Shown one piece after another: positions 22,229-31,087 of a stretch of 37,050 nt of DNA. The stretch comes from Pseudomonas sp. CM27 (lineage in GTDB: Bacteria > Pseudomonadota > Gammaproteobacteria > Pseudomonadales > Pseudomonadaceae): the NCBI RefSeq assembly GCF_013179515.1, contig NZ_JABMCN010000003.1:15821-52870 (forward strand), read 5' to 3'. The position numbers and the translations under genes were made by a program. The notes beneath the pieces were generated by a model that worked only from the letters and a program-made list of their open reading frames with translations, made no database searches and had not been told where the DNA came from. Each line of letters opens with the position of its first letter. Within the stretch, counting starts at the first letter, position 1.

Positions 22229-22708
22229 ATGACGGCCAAGAACACAATCTGCCTCTGGTACGACCACGATGCCGAAGAGGCCGCGAATTTTTATGCCAGC
22301 ACGTTTCCCGACAGCAGCGTGATCGCGGTGCACCAAGCGCCGGGTGATTACCCGTCGGGCAAGCAGGGCGACGTGATCACGGTGGAGTTCACGGTGATGG
22401 GCATCCCTTGTGTGGGCCTGAACGGTGGCCCGACGTTCAAGCACAGTGAAGCGTTTTCGTTTCAGGTCAGCACCGAGGACCAGGCCGAAACCGACCGGTT
22501 GTGGGACGCAATTATCGATAACGGTGGCGAGGCCAGTGTATGCGGCTGGTGCAAGGACAAATGGGGGATCTCCTGGCAGATCACCCCGCGCATCCTCATC
22601 GAAGCCATCGGCCACCCCGACCGTGCGGCGGCCAAGCGCGCGTTCGACGCGATGATGCAGATGGGCAAGATTGATGTGGCCGGTATAGAGGCGGCGTTGA
22701 ACGGGTGA
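22229..22708 (+). CDS. VOC-family protein (PhnB / 3-demethylubiquinone-methyltransferase-like fold)
   Basis: A 159-residue vicinal-oxygen-chelate fold protein. It starts ICLWYDHDAEEAANFYASTFPDSSV, and has GLNGGPTFKHSEAFSFQV (about 75-92) and the C-terminal GWCKDKWGISWQITP, all typical of the PhnB-like '3-dmu-9_3-mt' group. Those members are often annotated as methyltransferases, but catalytic activity is rarely shown. ATG 22229 follows GGAG. A 67-codon frame with Pseudomonas codon use follows directly (22712) and may be cotranslated. No pathway context is visible. Confidence 0.9.
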   Translation: MTAKNTICLWYDHDAEEAANFYASTFPDSSVIAVHQAPGDYPSGKQGDVITVEFTVMGIPCVGLNGGPTFKHSEAFSFQVSTEDQAETDRLWDAIIDNGGEASVCGWCKDKWGISWQITPRILIEAIGHPDRAAAKRAFDAMMQMGKIDVAGIEAALNG

Positions 22709-22711
22709 TGC

Positions 22712-22915
22712 GTGACCCTGTGGGGCGCTTCCACCGAGATCGCGCCCCCGTTATTCCGCCCCAGCGGTGCTGCGGGGCTGTGCGACGAGTACCCGAGCAT
22801 TGGTTACCCGGAAGACCCTGAATCCTATGGCAACGAAGGCGAGCTGCAGGCGGGCATGGCGCTGTGCGTGGAGGCCTGCATTTACTCGTTCGAGGACAGC
22901 TTCCTGGGCGATTGA
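22712..22915 (+). CDS. Possible small protein of unknown function (GTG start)
   Basis: A 67-codon frame begins with GTG three bases after the VOC stop. Codon choice is strongly GC-ending like the neighbours. The product is acidic with three cysteines (CDEY, CVEAC) and ends YSFEDSFLGD. I do not recognise the family. Without an ATG or a strong ribosome site of its own it would depend on coupling to the VOC gene. It could be a real small gene or a decayed remnant. Confidence 0.45.
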   Translation: MTLWGASTEIAPPLFRPSGAAGLCDEYPSIGYPEDPESYGNEGELQAGMALCVEACIYSFEDSFLGD

Positions 22916-23026
22916 CTGGCCCTGAAAAACAACACATCCGCAGGCTTGCCAAGGCCCGGTAGGAGATCGCCCAGCTCATTGGGCTACGGTGTCGCGCATA
23001 GAACGGATGCTGGGCGCTCCGCGTAC

Positions 23027-23115
23027 CCTGTGGGAGCGGGCGCGCCCGCGAAGAATCCAACCCGGTGCATGGCACCGGCTGCGCCGGTGTTCGCGGGCAC
23101 GCCCGCTCCCACAGG
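23027..23115. repeat. REP-like inverted repeat
   Basis: The 26-base arms at 23027-23052 (core TGGGAGCGGGCGCGCCCGCG) and 23090-23115 are reverse complements apart from one base. The space between contains a second small hairpin around GGTGCATGGCACC. It is the same TTCGCGGG...CGCTCCCA class as 15589-15669. It lies in the 316-base gap between the small frame at 22712 and the BCCT gene, which otherwise shows no gene. Confidence 0.78.
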
Positions 23116-23159
23116 TTCCCTGCTAAATCAGTGAGTTATGTGCAGTTCTACGAGAGCCC

Positions 23160-23201
23160 ACCCGCGAATGCGTTGGCCAAACCAACGACGCATTTGCGGG
23201 T
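23160..23201. terminator. Hairpin after the BCCT transporter gene
   Basis: The arms ACCCGCGAATGCGTTGG (23160-23176) and CCAACGACGCATTTGCGGGT (23182-23201) pair with small bulges. It lies 30 bases beyond the BCCT stop and probably ends transcription from both sides. There is no long T-run. Confidence 0.65.
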
Positions 23202-23231
23202 AAAGCCCAAAGAGACGAGCGCCAGCCGGTT

Positions 23232-24980
23232 TCAGCGCTGAGCCACTTCACTGGCCTCTGCCGCCGGCTTCACCGAGGCCTTCTTCTCCTGCACCACGAT
23301 GTAGAACTCCTCGCCATGCTTCACCGCCCCATACAGCACGGCTTTTTCGATCAGCTCGTTGCCACGCAGGTGGCGCAGCATCATCGGGTCCTTGCGCAGG
23401 TCGCGGTACAGCGCCAGGCACAGCAGCACCATCACCACCACGAACGGCAAGGCCACGACAATGGTCAGGTTCTGCAGCCCGGTCAGCGCCTCGCCAGGGT
23501 CACCCGGGGCGCCGATCGCCAGCATGATCGCCGCCACCGTACCGGTCAGTGCACCCCAGAAAATCACCGTGCGCCGTGATGGCGCGGTGGTGCCATGTTC
23601 CGACAGCGTGCCCATCACCAGCGAAGCGGCATCGGCACCGGAGACAAAGAAGATGCCCACCAGGACCATCACCAGCACCGAGGTGGCCGAGGCCAGCGGG
23701 TAGCTGTCCAGCAACTGGTACAGCGCATGGTTGCTGTTGACCGCCCCGTTGGCCAGTTGCAGCGCGCCGTCGCGCAGGGCGTCGATGGCCGCGCCGCCGA
23801 ACACGGTGAACCACACCAGGCTGACCAGGCTCGGCACCAGCAGCACGCCGGTCACGAACTGGCGAATGGTGCGGCCACGGCTGATGCGGGCGATGAACAT
23901 GCCCACGAACGGTGTCCAGGAGATCCACCAGGCCCAGTAGAACACCGTCCAGCCGGCCAGCCAGTTGTCCATCTGCTCGCCGCCGCTGGCGTTGGTGCGG
24001 GCCATCATTTCCGGCAGCATCTTGATATAGATGCCGATCGAGGTCGGCAGCAGGTTGAGCATCAGCAGGGTCGGCCCGACCACGAACACGAACAGCGCCA
24101 GCAGCAGTGCCAATACCATGTTGGTGTTGGACAGCCACTGGATGCCTTTGCCGATGCCCGATACCGCCGAGGTGACGAAGGCAATGGTCAGCAGCGTAAT
24201 GATCGAAATGTAGAACAGCTTGCCCGGGCTTTCGATCCAGCCGTTGTACTCCAGGCCGCCGGCGATCTGCAGCGCACCCAGGCCCAGCGAGGCGGCCGAG
24301 CCGAACAGCGTGGCGAAGATCGCCATCATGTCGATCAGCCGGCCCAGCGGGCCGTTGGCGTGCTTGCCGATCAAGGGGCGGAAGGCAGCGGAAATCAGCT
24401 GCGAGCGGCCGCGGCGGAAGGTGCCGTAGGCAATCGCCAGGCCGACGATGGCGTACATGGCCCAAGGATGCAGGGTCCAGTGGAACAGCGTGGTGGCCAT
24501 GGCCACCTGCATCGCTTCGCTCGACTGGGGGCTGGCCGAACCAGGCGGCGGCGACACATAGTGCGACAACGGTTCGGCCACGCCGAAGAACATCAGGCCG
24601 ATACCCATGCCGGCGCTGAACATCATCGCCACCCAGGACACCGTGCGAAATTCTGGCAGTTCGCCATCACGCCCCAGCGGCACCCGACCGTAACGGCTGG
24701 CGGCCAGCCACAGCACGAACACCACGAACAGGGTGGAAGTGAGCACGAAGAACCAGCCGAAGTTGAGAATGACCCAGGATTGCGCGCTGGAGGCGCTGCT
24801 GGCGAGGCTGGCCTGGTTGAGCAGGCCCCACAGCACGAATGCGATGGCCAGGACGCTGGTGCAACCAAACACGATCCAGTCGAGCTTGCCCTCGAAACGC
24901 CGGTCCTGGCGGGCTTCTGCGGTTTTCGAGGGGTCGGTCACCCCAAGGTCGAGCGTTTCGGTGATGTGTTCCTTTGCCAT
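23232..24980 (-). CDS. BCCT-family (betaine/choline/carnitine) transporter
   Basis: A 582-residue inner-membrane carrier with about 12 membrane segments. Family hallmarks are SAGMGIGLMFFGVAEPLSHY (the glycine-rich GMGIG stretch) and WTVFYWAWWISWTPFVGMF followed by ISRGRTIRQF. A ~35-residue hydrophilic N-terminus and a ~70-residue C-terminal tail with HGEEFYIVVQEKKAS could sense osmolarity as in BetP/BetT. It probably imports choline, betaine or a related quaternary amine, coupled to Na+ or H+. The substrate is not decidable from sequence. It is divergent from an unknown small gene across a 312-base gap (24981-25292) in which nothing else is recognised. Confidence 0.94.
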   Translation of the reverse strand: MAKEHITETLDLGVTDPSKTAEARQDRRFEGKLDWIVFGCTSVLAIAFVLWGLLNQASLASSASSAQSWVILNFGWFFVLTSTLFVVFVLWLAASRYGRVPLGRDGELPEFRTVSWVAMMFSAGMGIGLMFFGVAEPLSHYVSPPPGSASPQSSEAMQVAMATTLFHWTLHPWAMYAIVGLAIAYGTFRRGRSQLISAAFRPLIGKHANGPLGRLIDMMAIFATLFGSAASLGLGALQIAGGLEYNGWIESPGKLFYISIITLLTIAFVTSAVSGIGKGIQWLSNTNMVLALLLALFVFVVGPTLLMLNLLPTSIGIYIKMLPEMMARTNASGGEQMDNWLAGWTVFYWAWWISWTPFVGMFIARISRGRTIRQFVTGVLLVPSLVSLVWFTVFGGAAIDALRDGALQLANGAVNSNHALYQLLDSYPLASATSVLVMVLVGIFFVSGADAASLVMGTLSEHGTTAPSRRTVIFWGALTGTVAAIMLAIGAPGDPGEALTGLQNLTIVVALPFVVVMVLLCLALYRDLRKDPMMLRHLRGNELIEKAVLYGAVKHGEEFYIVVQEKKASVKPAAEASEVAQR

Positions 24981-25292
24981 GAAGAATGAGGCCCCTGTGG
25001 CTTACCTGCAGGTGCAGGCTTGTTGTTGTGTGGGCTACCGAGCTCGATGACGGCCTCGGCCGGGTGAGTTGCCGCCGCGATTATCCTGTGCCGCAAAAGG
25101 CGGCTCCTGTCCCGATTACGCCCTGGGGCGTCCATTGCGCGACCTGCCAACTGCTTTTAGTTCCGGGGGCCATGACCCTTTATACCTCGCGTTCTGGTAA
25201 CCTGACGGTCATTACCCGGGCCTGCACATCCGAGCACCGTAGAAGCGCTGCTGCTTGTGGGCCAGGCCGTACCAGGAAACGGAGATTCGTCA

Positions 25293-25610
25293 ATGGCCAC
25301 TGACCGTGTGAGCCTGATTCATTTCGATAAACTGAGCATGAGCCCTGACGCAGCCGATCGGTTCCAGAAGGCTCTCGACGCGCTCGAAGCGCTGAAGTTG
25401 CAGGACCGTTACGTGTATCTCATCGCGCATTATCTGGGTGATATCGCCGACGCCTCCGACACTGAGCAACTGAATACCGCCTTGGCCCAAGGCATTCGCG
25501 TGGTCGATGAACTGCTGCCGCCCAGGTCGGTCAGCAAGGTCAAGGCTGCAGAACTGCGCAAGGTTTTCCACGACGCCGCCGAGCGCGCGCGTGCGCAATT
25601 GTCTGGCTGA
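25293..25610 (+). CDS. Hypothetical helical protein
   Basis: A 105-residue soluble protein without signal peptide or membrane segment. Composition and pattern suggest an all-helical fold: helices around 18-33 (SPDAADRFQKALDALEALKL), 36-48 and 83-102. I do not recognise the family. ATG 25293 follows CGGAG. It is 8 bases upstream of a DUF1289 gene, so the two are probably one transcript. No motif suggests function. Confidence 0.8.
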   Translation: MATDRVSLIHFDKLSMSPDAADRFQKALDALEALKLQDRYVYLIAHYLGDIADASDTEQLNTALAQGIRVVDELLPPRSVSKVKAAELRKVFHDAAERARAQLSG

Positions 25611-25618
25611 GCACCGGC

Positions 25619-25819
25619 ATGGCCAAAGACATCGACAACCCCTGCGTCTCGTTATGCCAGCTCAACAGCGAGCTGTGCGTAAGCTGTGGCCGTAGCCGTG
25701 ACGAAATCCGCAAATGGCGGGGCATGAAACGCCCGGAAAAGATGGCCACCGTGCAACGGGCGGCGACGCGCATGAAGGCTATCGCCAAAAAGGCAGCCAA
25801 ACGGCAGAATGCCGACTGA
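25619..25819 (+). CDS. DUF1289 family small cysteine protein
   Basis: A 66-residue protein with the DUF1289 cysteine pattern: Cys9, Cys13, Cys20 and Cys23 (NPCVSLC, then LCVSCGRS), followed by the conserved RDEIRKWRGM and a basic helical tail. Four cysteines of this spacing suggest a bound metal (zinc or an Fe-S cluster); function is unknown. It starts at ATG 25619, eight bases after the preceding gene. Proteins of this family are widespread in proteobacteria, usually in small operons with unrelated genes. Confidence 0.9.
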   Translation: MAKDIDNPCVSLCQLNSELCVSCGRSRDEIRKWRGMKRPEKMATVQRAATRMKAIAKKAAKRQNAD

Positions 25820-25868
25820 ACCTGCGTGCCATCCACGCAGCCTTTGCCGATTGCCTGACGAGCCTGAA

Positions 25869-26510
25869 ATGGATTCCCACTCGCTGCTTGCTTTTACCCT
25901 GGTTGCCGCTATTGCGATTGCCAGCCCTGGCCCTGCCACCCTGATGGCCATCAACAACAGCCTGGCCCACGGCCAGCGCAGCGCGATCTGGTCGTCGCTG
26001 GGCAATGGCTTGGGCCTGTTCTGCCTGTCGGCAGCCGCCATGCTGGGGCTGGGCGCGCTGCTGGCCAGTTCCGAAATGCTGTTCAATGCCGTGAAGATCC
26101 TGGGGGCGGGCTACCTGTTCTACCTCGGGGCGCGGCAATTGCTGAAAAAAAGCCCGATGCTGGTAGCGGGAAGTGCAGAGGGCGTGGCCAAGGTCCGGCC
26201 TACGCCTGTGAAGCTGTTCAAGTCGGCCTTCTTCACGGCGGTCACCAACCCCAAGGCGACCATGTTCTTCACTGCATTGTTTCCGCAGTTCATCGACCAG
26301 GGCGCCGCATTGCTACCGCAGTTCCTGACCCTTACCGGGATTTTCGTGGCGTTGTCGCTTACCTCACTGAGCCTGTATGCCGCCCTGGCTGCGCGGGCAA
26401 AAGGGGTATTGACGCGGCCGTCGCTGTCGCGCTGGGTGAGCCGGGTGGTGGGTACGACCTTTATCGGGTTTGGTGCAGCGATCCTGGCGATGCGCCGCCA
26501 AGGCGCGTGA
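25869..26510 (+). CDS. LysE/RhtB-family amino-acid exporter
   Basis: A 213-residue inner-membrane protein with about six hydrophobic segments. The N-terminal IASPGPATLMAINNSLAHGQR is the LysE/RhtB signature (SPGP), and FFTAVTNPKATMFFTALFPQF (near 135-155) is the second conserved block. Members export amino acids or related metabolites. The start at 25869 directly precedes the first membrane helix; a longer in-frame start adds an unlikely hydrophilic stretch. It lies 49 bases after the DUF1289 gene. Substrate unknown. Confidence 0.92.
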   Translation: MDSHSLLAFTLVAAIAIASPGPATLMAINNSLAHGQRSAIWSSLGNGLGLFCLSAAAMLGLGALLASSEMLFNAVKILGAGYLFYLGARQLLKKSPMLVAGSAEGVAKVRPTPVKLFKSAFFTAVTNPKATMFFTALFPQFIDQGAALLPQFLTLTGIFVALSLTSLSLYAALAARAKGVLTRPSLSRWVSRVVGTTFIGFGAAILAMRRQGA

Positions 26511-26668
26511 AAATGCGTGGTCCGGCCGATGAAAGGCCAGCCTGCTGGCCGCTGATGGTCCAGACTGTCTGCAGCACGCGCAGATGATTGCTGCAGTCGA
26601 CCACAGGAGGTGGCAGCCTTTGGCCGCTCCGCCGGGTCGGCGGATGTCACAGGTGCCGAGGGTCGTCG

Positions 26669-27460
26669 ATGATCGAGCGTTGCTTTCGCTACGCCTTGCC
26701 AGTTTTTCTGTGCCTGCTGCTTCCCTTGGCGGCGGCAGCGGCTGAGCAATGTCGACGGCTGACCGCCACCGGTAACCCGGAATACCCCCCGTACCTGTGG
26801 CGCGACCCGCAAAACCCCCAGCAGCTGATCGGCGCCAATGCCGACCTGCTCAAATACCTGGGCAAGCAGCTTGGGCTGGAAATCGATGTGATCTACGCCG
26901 GGCCTTGGTCGCGCGCGCAGGAAGAAGTGCGTACTGGCCGGATCGACCTGCTGGCCGGGTATTTTCAGACCGATGCGCGTCGGCAGCAGATGGACTTCGT
27001 CGCACCGCCATTTCTGCACACACCCAGCGTGGTGTGGGTGCGCCGGGACAACGCCTTTGCCTATCGGCAATGGGCCGATCTTGCAGGTCGCAAGGGCGGT
27101 ACGCTGGTCAACAACAGCCACGGCCAGCAATTCGACGACTACGCCAAGGCCAACCTCACCCTTGAAGCGGTGCCCGGTGCCCGGCAGGCGTTCGAGAAAC
27201 TGATGCACAAGCGCAGCGATTACGTGGTGTACGAGCAGTACCCCGGCATGGCGCTGGCGCGCACGTTGGGTATCACAGGTACTCTCCAGGTGCTGGAGCC
27301 GCCGGTTTCCAGTGAGGGGTTGTACCTGGCGCTGTCGCGTAACTCGCGCTGCAACCAGTCACAGCTGCGTGAAGCGCTGGCACGGGAGATGGAGAGGATC
27401 GTTGCCGGGGAATTGCCGGAGCGGTTGTTGAAGCAGAACCTGGAGCGGGCGCAGCCGTAG
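26669..27460 (+). CDS. Periplasmic solute-binding protein (amino-acid-binding type)
   Basis: A 263-residue extracytoplasmic protein of the type-3 solute-binding fold. A Sec signal peptide (ALPVFLCLLLPLAAAAA, cleavage near 25) precedes TGNPEYPPYLW, NADLLKYLGKQLGLEIDVIY and the ligand-binding region GRIDLLAGYFQTDARR. No ABC permease is nearby, so it is a lone receptor or enzyme-like domain rather than part of a visible importer. ATG 26669 has only a weak ribosome site. Its stop faces the cytochrome gene stop with a 15-base gap. A short GGCCAGC/GCTGGCC hairpin (26535-26550) lies upstream, after the LysE gene. Confidence 0.88.
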   Translation: MIERCFRYALPVFLCLLLPLAAAAAEQCRRLTATGNPEYPPYLWRDPQNPQQLIGANADLLKYLGKQLGLEIDVIYAGPWSRAQEEVRTGRIDLLAGYFQTDARRQQMDFVAPPFLHTPSVVWVRRDNAFAYRQWADLAGRKGGTLVNNSHGQQFDDYAKANLTLEAVPGARQAFEKLMHKRSDYVVYEQYPGMALARTLGITGTLQVLEPPVSSEGLYLALSRNSRCNQSQLREALAREMERIVAGELPERLLKQNLERAQP

Positions 27461-27475
27461 CAGCCCGCCCCTGCT

Positions 27476-28819
27476 TCAGCGCATATGCAGAATGATCGGG
27501 CTGCTGCTGGCCGGGTCGGTATGTTCACGCAGCTTCCCCACCGCCTGCGCATTCACCGCACCACCGTGGTTGCCCCATGCCGTGCGCACGAAGCTCAGCA
27601 CCTCGGCAATCTCCTGATCACTCAACTGCTCGCGCAAAGCCGGCATGCGATAGGCATCCGGCACCCCGGCAGTTACCACGCGCTGCGAACCGTTAAGGGT
27701 GATGTTGATCGCCGAGGCCGCCTCTTTGGCCAGGGCCGACGTGGCCCCGGCCAGCGGCGGCATCCATTCGGCCTGGCCCTTGCCATCCAGGCCGTGGCAC
27801 GTTGCGCAGCGGGTCACATAGGTATGTGCGCCCGGTCTGTCGAGCCGCGCCGTTGCAGATTCTGCCTGGTACTGCCACGGCACGCCGTCGCGCTGCGGGT
27901 CGCCGGGTAGCGATTTCAGGTAGCGGGCAATGGCGGCAAGGTCCTCGTCATGCATGAACTGCAAGGAGTTGTTGAACGCCTCGGTCATCGAACCGAACAC
28001 CACCGCATGGCGGTTTCGCCCGGTCTTCAGGAACTGCGCAATGTCCGCCTCGCTCCAGCGCCCCAGCCCGGTATTGGGGTCGGCGCGCAGGCTCGGTGCG
28101 TACCAGCCATCGAGCAGGGCGCCGGCGAGGAACGGCTTGCCGCTGTCATCCAGGGCTTTCTCGTTGAAAGCCAGGCCCCGCGGGGTATGGCAGCTGCCGC
28201 AATGGCCGGGCCCCTGGACCAGGTAGGCACCACGGTTCCACTGCGCATCCTGCTCGGGTTTGTCGGTGTATGGTGTGTTGGCAGCGAACAGGCCGTTCCA
28301 CAGGGCGATGGGCCAGCGCAGGTTCAGCGGCCAAGGGATATCGCTGGCCAGGTTGGCCTGCCGGGCAGGTTGCACCCCGTGCATGAAGAACGCATAAAGC
28401 GCCTTCACATCATCATCGCTGAGCTTGGCGTAGGACGGGTAGGGCATGGCCGGGTACAGCCGCCGTCCGCCAGGAGCCACGCCTTGACGCACGGCGCGGT
28501 CGAAGTCGGCCAGGCTGTAGTTGCCAATACCTGTGTCGCGATCAGAGGTGATGTTGGTGGCGTGGATTGCGCCCAGCGGGGTGGCCATTTCCAGTCCGCC
28601 GGCAAACGGTCTGGCGTCTGGCAGGCTGTGGCAGGCCACGCAGTCGGCGAGACGGGCCACGTACTCGCCGCGGCTGACCAGCGCCGGGTCGCTGGCCACG
28701 ATCGGCGTCCCGGCAAACGGCGAGGCGGGCTCGCGGGTGACGTACCAGGCCAGCAGGCCTGCCGCGACCAGGCAGGGCAGCACCAGCCAGCCAGCGGTCC
28801 TTGCGAAACGATGGGTCAT
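27476..28819 (-). CDS. Triheme cytochrome c subunit of the molybdenum oxidoreductase
   Basis: A 447-residue periplasmic or membrane-anchored cytochrome. An N-terminal membrane segment (WLVLPCLVAAGLLAWYV) is followed by three CxxCH haem sites: CVACH (60-64), CGSCH (207-211) and CATCH (338-342). This is the alcohol-dehydrogenase-type (AdhB-like) triheme layout. It passes electrons from the Mo subunit to the respiratory chain. It is the third gene of the operon with the 2Fe-2S and Mo subunits; the gap to the Mo gene is 18 bases. Comparable sets occur with isoquinoline- and aldehyde-oxidising enzymes of P. putida. Confidence 0.95.
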   Translation of the reverse strand: MTHRFARTAGWLVLPCLVAAGLLAWYVTREPASPFAGTPIVASDPALVSRGEYVARLADCVACHSLPDARPFAGGLEMATPLGAIHATNITSDRDTGIGNYSLADFDRAVRQGVAPGGRRLYPAMPYPSYAKLSDDDVKALYAFFMHGVQPARQANLASDIPWPLNLRWPIALWNGLFAANTPYTDKPEQDAQWNRGAYLVQGPGHCGSCHTPRGLAFNEKALDDSGKPFLAGALLDGWYAPSLRADPNTGLGRWSEADIAQFLKTGRNRHAVVFGSMTEAFNNSLQFMHDEDLAAIARYLKSLPGDPQRDGVPWQYQAESATARLDRPGAHTYVTRCATCHGLDGKGQAEWMPPLAGATSALAKEAASAINITLNGSQRVVTAGVPDAYRMPALREQLSDQEIAEVLSFVRTAWGNHGGAVNAQAVGKLREHTDPASSSPIILHMR

Positions 28820-28837
28820 GGGGCGTTCCTTGTGCAG

Positions 28838-31087
28838 TCAACTGAAGGTATGGCGGCTCAATGGCAGGCTGCGCACGCGCTGGCCGGTAAGCTGCGCGAC
28901 CGCATTGGCCACGGCCGGTGCCACGGCGGGCAGCGGCGGCTCGCCGATGCCACCCATCTTCGCGCCGCTTTCGACAATACGTACATGCACCCGGGCCATG
29001 CGCGAAGGTGGCAGGATCGGGTACAGGTCGTAGTTGCGCGCGCGCGGTTTGCCGTCCACGTACACCGCTTCCTCCAGCAACGTCTGCGATAGGCCCAGGG
29101 CGACTGCGCCGTTGACCTGGTGCTCGATGATCGCCGGGTTGACGATGCTGCCCGGGTCGATGGCCTGCCAGATGTCGTGCACCTTGACCTGGCCGTTGTC
29201 GATCGACACCTCGGCAATCACCGCGGCCTCCGAGCCGAACGGTGAGGCCATGGCCACGCCCCGCGCGCGCTTGCTGCCATCTTCGGCGGTGAACGGGCCG
29301 CGTTTCCAGCCACCGGACAATTCGGCGACCGCGTTCAGCAGGTTGGTCAGGCGCGGGTTGTCGCGTAGCAGGTGGCGGCGCAGTTCGAACGGGTCCTTGC
29401 CGCCCTTGTCGGCCAGCTCGTCGAGAAAGCTTTCATAGAAGAAGTCGTTCAGCGAATTGCCGACCGAGCGCCAGTAACCCAGCATGGCCGGGCCTTTGAC
29501 GTAGATCTGGGCAATGCGCTTGTTGGCAATGGCGTAGGCCTTGCCCGATAGCCCTTCAAGCGCGGTTGGGTCGACTTTGTCGCCTTGCTTGCCGGCGATG
29601 GCCTCGGTGGGGCCTTCAGTGGCACTCACCGCCTCCAGCGCAACCGGCCAGCCCTCGGCGTCCAGCCCAGCGCGGAATTTCACCACAGCAACGGGCCGCA
29701 GCACATCGCGCAGAAACTCCTCTTCGCGGCTCCAGATAAGCTTCACTGGCCGGCCGACTGCCTTGGCCAGGGCGATGGCCTGGGGGTAGGGGTTGGCCGA
29801 GTCGTACAGGAAGTGGCGGCCAAAGAAACCGCCCAGCAGCGGCGAGTGGAGGAGGATCTGTGCAGGGTCCAGGCCCGTACGCTTGGCAATGTCGTCACGG
29901 AACATGTCCGGTGCCTGGTTGGGCAGCCAGACCTCCAGGGTGCCGTCGGGGTTGTAGCGGGCGAGGGCAGAGGGTGGCTCCAGCTGGGCGTGGTTCAGGT
30001 ACTGGTTATGGTAGCTGGCTTCGATGCTGGTCTTGGCATTCCCCAGTGCGCCGGCGATATCGCCTTCGTTCTCCTCGTCGCGGGCCGGCCCCTGCACGGT
30101 GGCCAGGTACTCGCGCCAGCCGTCGCTGGAAAAGTCCGCGGGCATCGGCCGCACCTTGGTGTCCGCCGCCGGCTCTTTCCAGTCTACCTGGACCGCTTCC
30201 ACCGCGCGCTTGGCGTGCCACCAGCGCTCGGCGACCACGGCGACGGCGCCTGGCAGCTGATGCAGTGAATGCACACCTTTCATGGCCTTGACCTGATCCT
30301 CATTGCGCAGGCTGCCCACGGTCATGCCCAGGCGGGGTGCGTGCTGCACGGCGGCATGCAGCATGCCGTCGACTTTCATGTCGATGCAGTACTGGGCCTT
30401 GCCGGTTGACTTGTCATAGGCATCCAGGCGGCGCACGGGTTTACCGATCCAGCGAAACTGGCTGGGGTCGCGCAACTTGACCGTGCTCGGATCAGGCACC
30501 GGCAGGTCCATCGCGCGCCCGGCCAGCTCACCGTAGGGAATTGAGCGGCCAGTCGTGGTATGTACTACGTTACCCGGCGTGGTGGACAGCTGTTCGACCG
30601 GTACGCCGAGCTGTTCGGCGCCTGCCTGCAGCAGCATGGCACGGGCCAAAGCGCCCAGGCGGCGCATGGTCGGGTAGCTCATGCGCACCGACATGCTGCC
30701 ACCGGTAATACGCATGCCGTTTTCCATCACCACATAGGCTTCGCCGGGTGGCGCGCTGTCCACCACGAAGTTGGCAGGGTCGACATCCAGCTCTTCGCCG
30801 ACGATCTGCGCCATGGCGGTAAAAGGCCCCTGGCCGCCTTCCATGAACGGGCTGAGCAGGCGCACCGTACCGTCCGGGCGGATCTCCAGAAACGCCGGCA
30901 CCTGGGTGCCGCGTTGCGCGCTTGCTGTGGCCGCCGCTTGCACCCGGGCCGTGCCCATGGGCAGGCCGAAGCCAAGTACCAAGGCGCCGACCGCAGTGCC
31001 GGCGATAAAGCGCCGGCGTGACAGATTGACTGTTTCGCCAAGCTGCAGTTTGAGCAGTTCGGCGGGGGTATCGGCTGGGGTGTTCAT
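28838..31087 (-). CDS. Molybdopterin-binding large subunit, isoquinoline 1-oxidoreductase (IorB)-like
   Basis: A 749-residue xanthine-oxidase-family subunit that holds the molybdenum-cytosine-dinucleotide cofactor. A twin-arginine signal SRRRFIAG (23-30) followed by a hydrophobic stretch sends it folded to the periplasm. The conserved MGGIGEPPLPAVAPAVANA near the C-terminus places the catalytic Glu at about 716. It hydroxylates an aldehyde or an N-heterocyclic carbon with water. From memory, P. putida enzymes of this class oxidise aromatic aldehydes such as vanillin or furfural as well as isoquinoline-like rings, so the annotated name may mislead about substrate. Its start shares a base with the 2Fe-2S subunit stop. 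Confidence 0.93.
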   Translation of the reverse strand: MNTPADTPAELLKLQLGETVNLSRRRFIAGTAVGALVLGFGLPMGTARVQAAATASAQRGTQVPAFLEIRPDGTVRLLSPFMEGGQGPFTAMAQIVGEELDVDPANFVVDSAPPGEAYVVMENGMRITGGSMSVRMSYPTMRRLGALARAMLLQAGAEQLGVPVEQLSTTPGNVVHTTTGRSIPYGELAGRAMDLPVPDPSTVKLRDPSQFRWIGKPVRRLDAYDKSTGKAQYCIDMKVDGMLHAAVQHAPRLGMTVGSLRNEDQVKAMKGVHSLHQLPGAVAVVAERWWHAKRAVEAVQVDWKEPAADTKVRPMPADFSSDGWREYLATVQGPARDEENEGDIAGALGNAKTSIEASYHNQYLNHAQLEPPSALARYNPDGTLEVWLPNQAPDMFRDDIAKRTGLDPAQILLHSPLLGGFFGRHFLYDSANPYPQAIALAKAVGRPVKLIWSREEEFLRDVLRPVAVVKFRAGLDAEGWPVALEAVSATEGPTEAIAGKQGDKVDPTALEGLSGKAYAIANKRIAQIYVKGPAMLGYWRSVGNSLNDFFYESFLDELADKGGKDPFELRRHLLRDNPRLTNLLNAVAELSGGWKRGPFTAEDGSKRARGVAMASPFGSEAAVIAEVSIDNGQVKVHDIWQAIDPGSIVNPAIIEHQVNGAVALGLSQTLLEEAVYVDGKPRARNYDLYPILPPSRMARVHVRIVESGAKMGGIGEPPLPAVAPAVANAVAQLTGQRVRSLPLSRHTFS

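Noticed and set aside
23595..24989. 464-codon plus-strand frame
   Set aside because: Antisense shadow of the BCCT transporter gene; low-complexity His/Gln/Arg-rich product.
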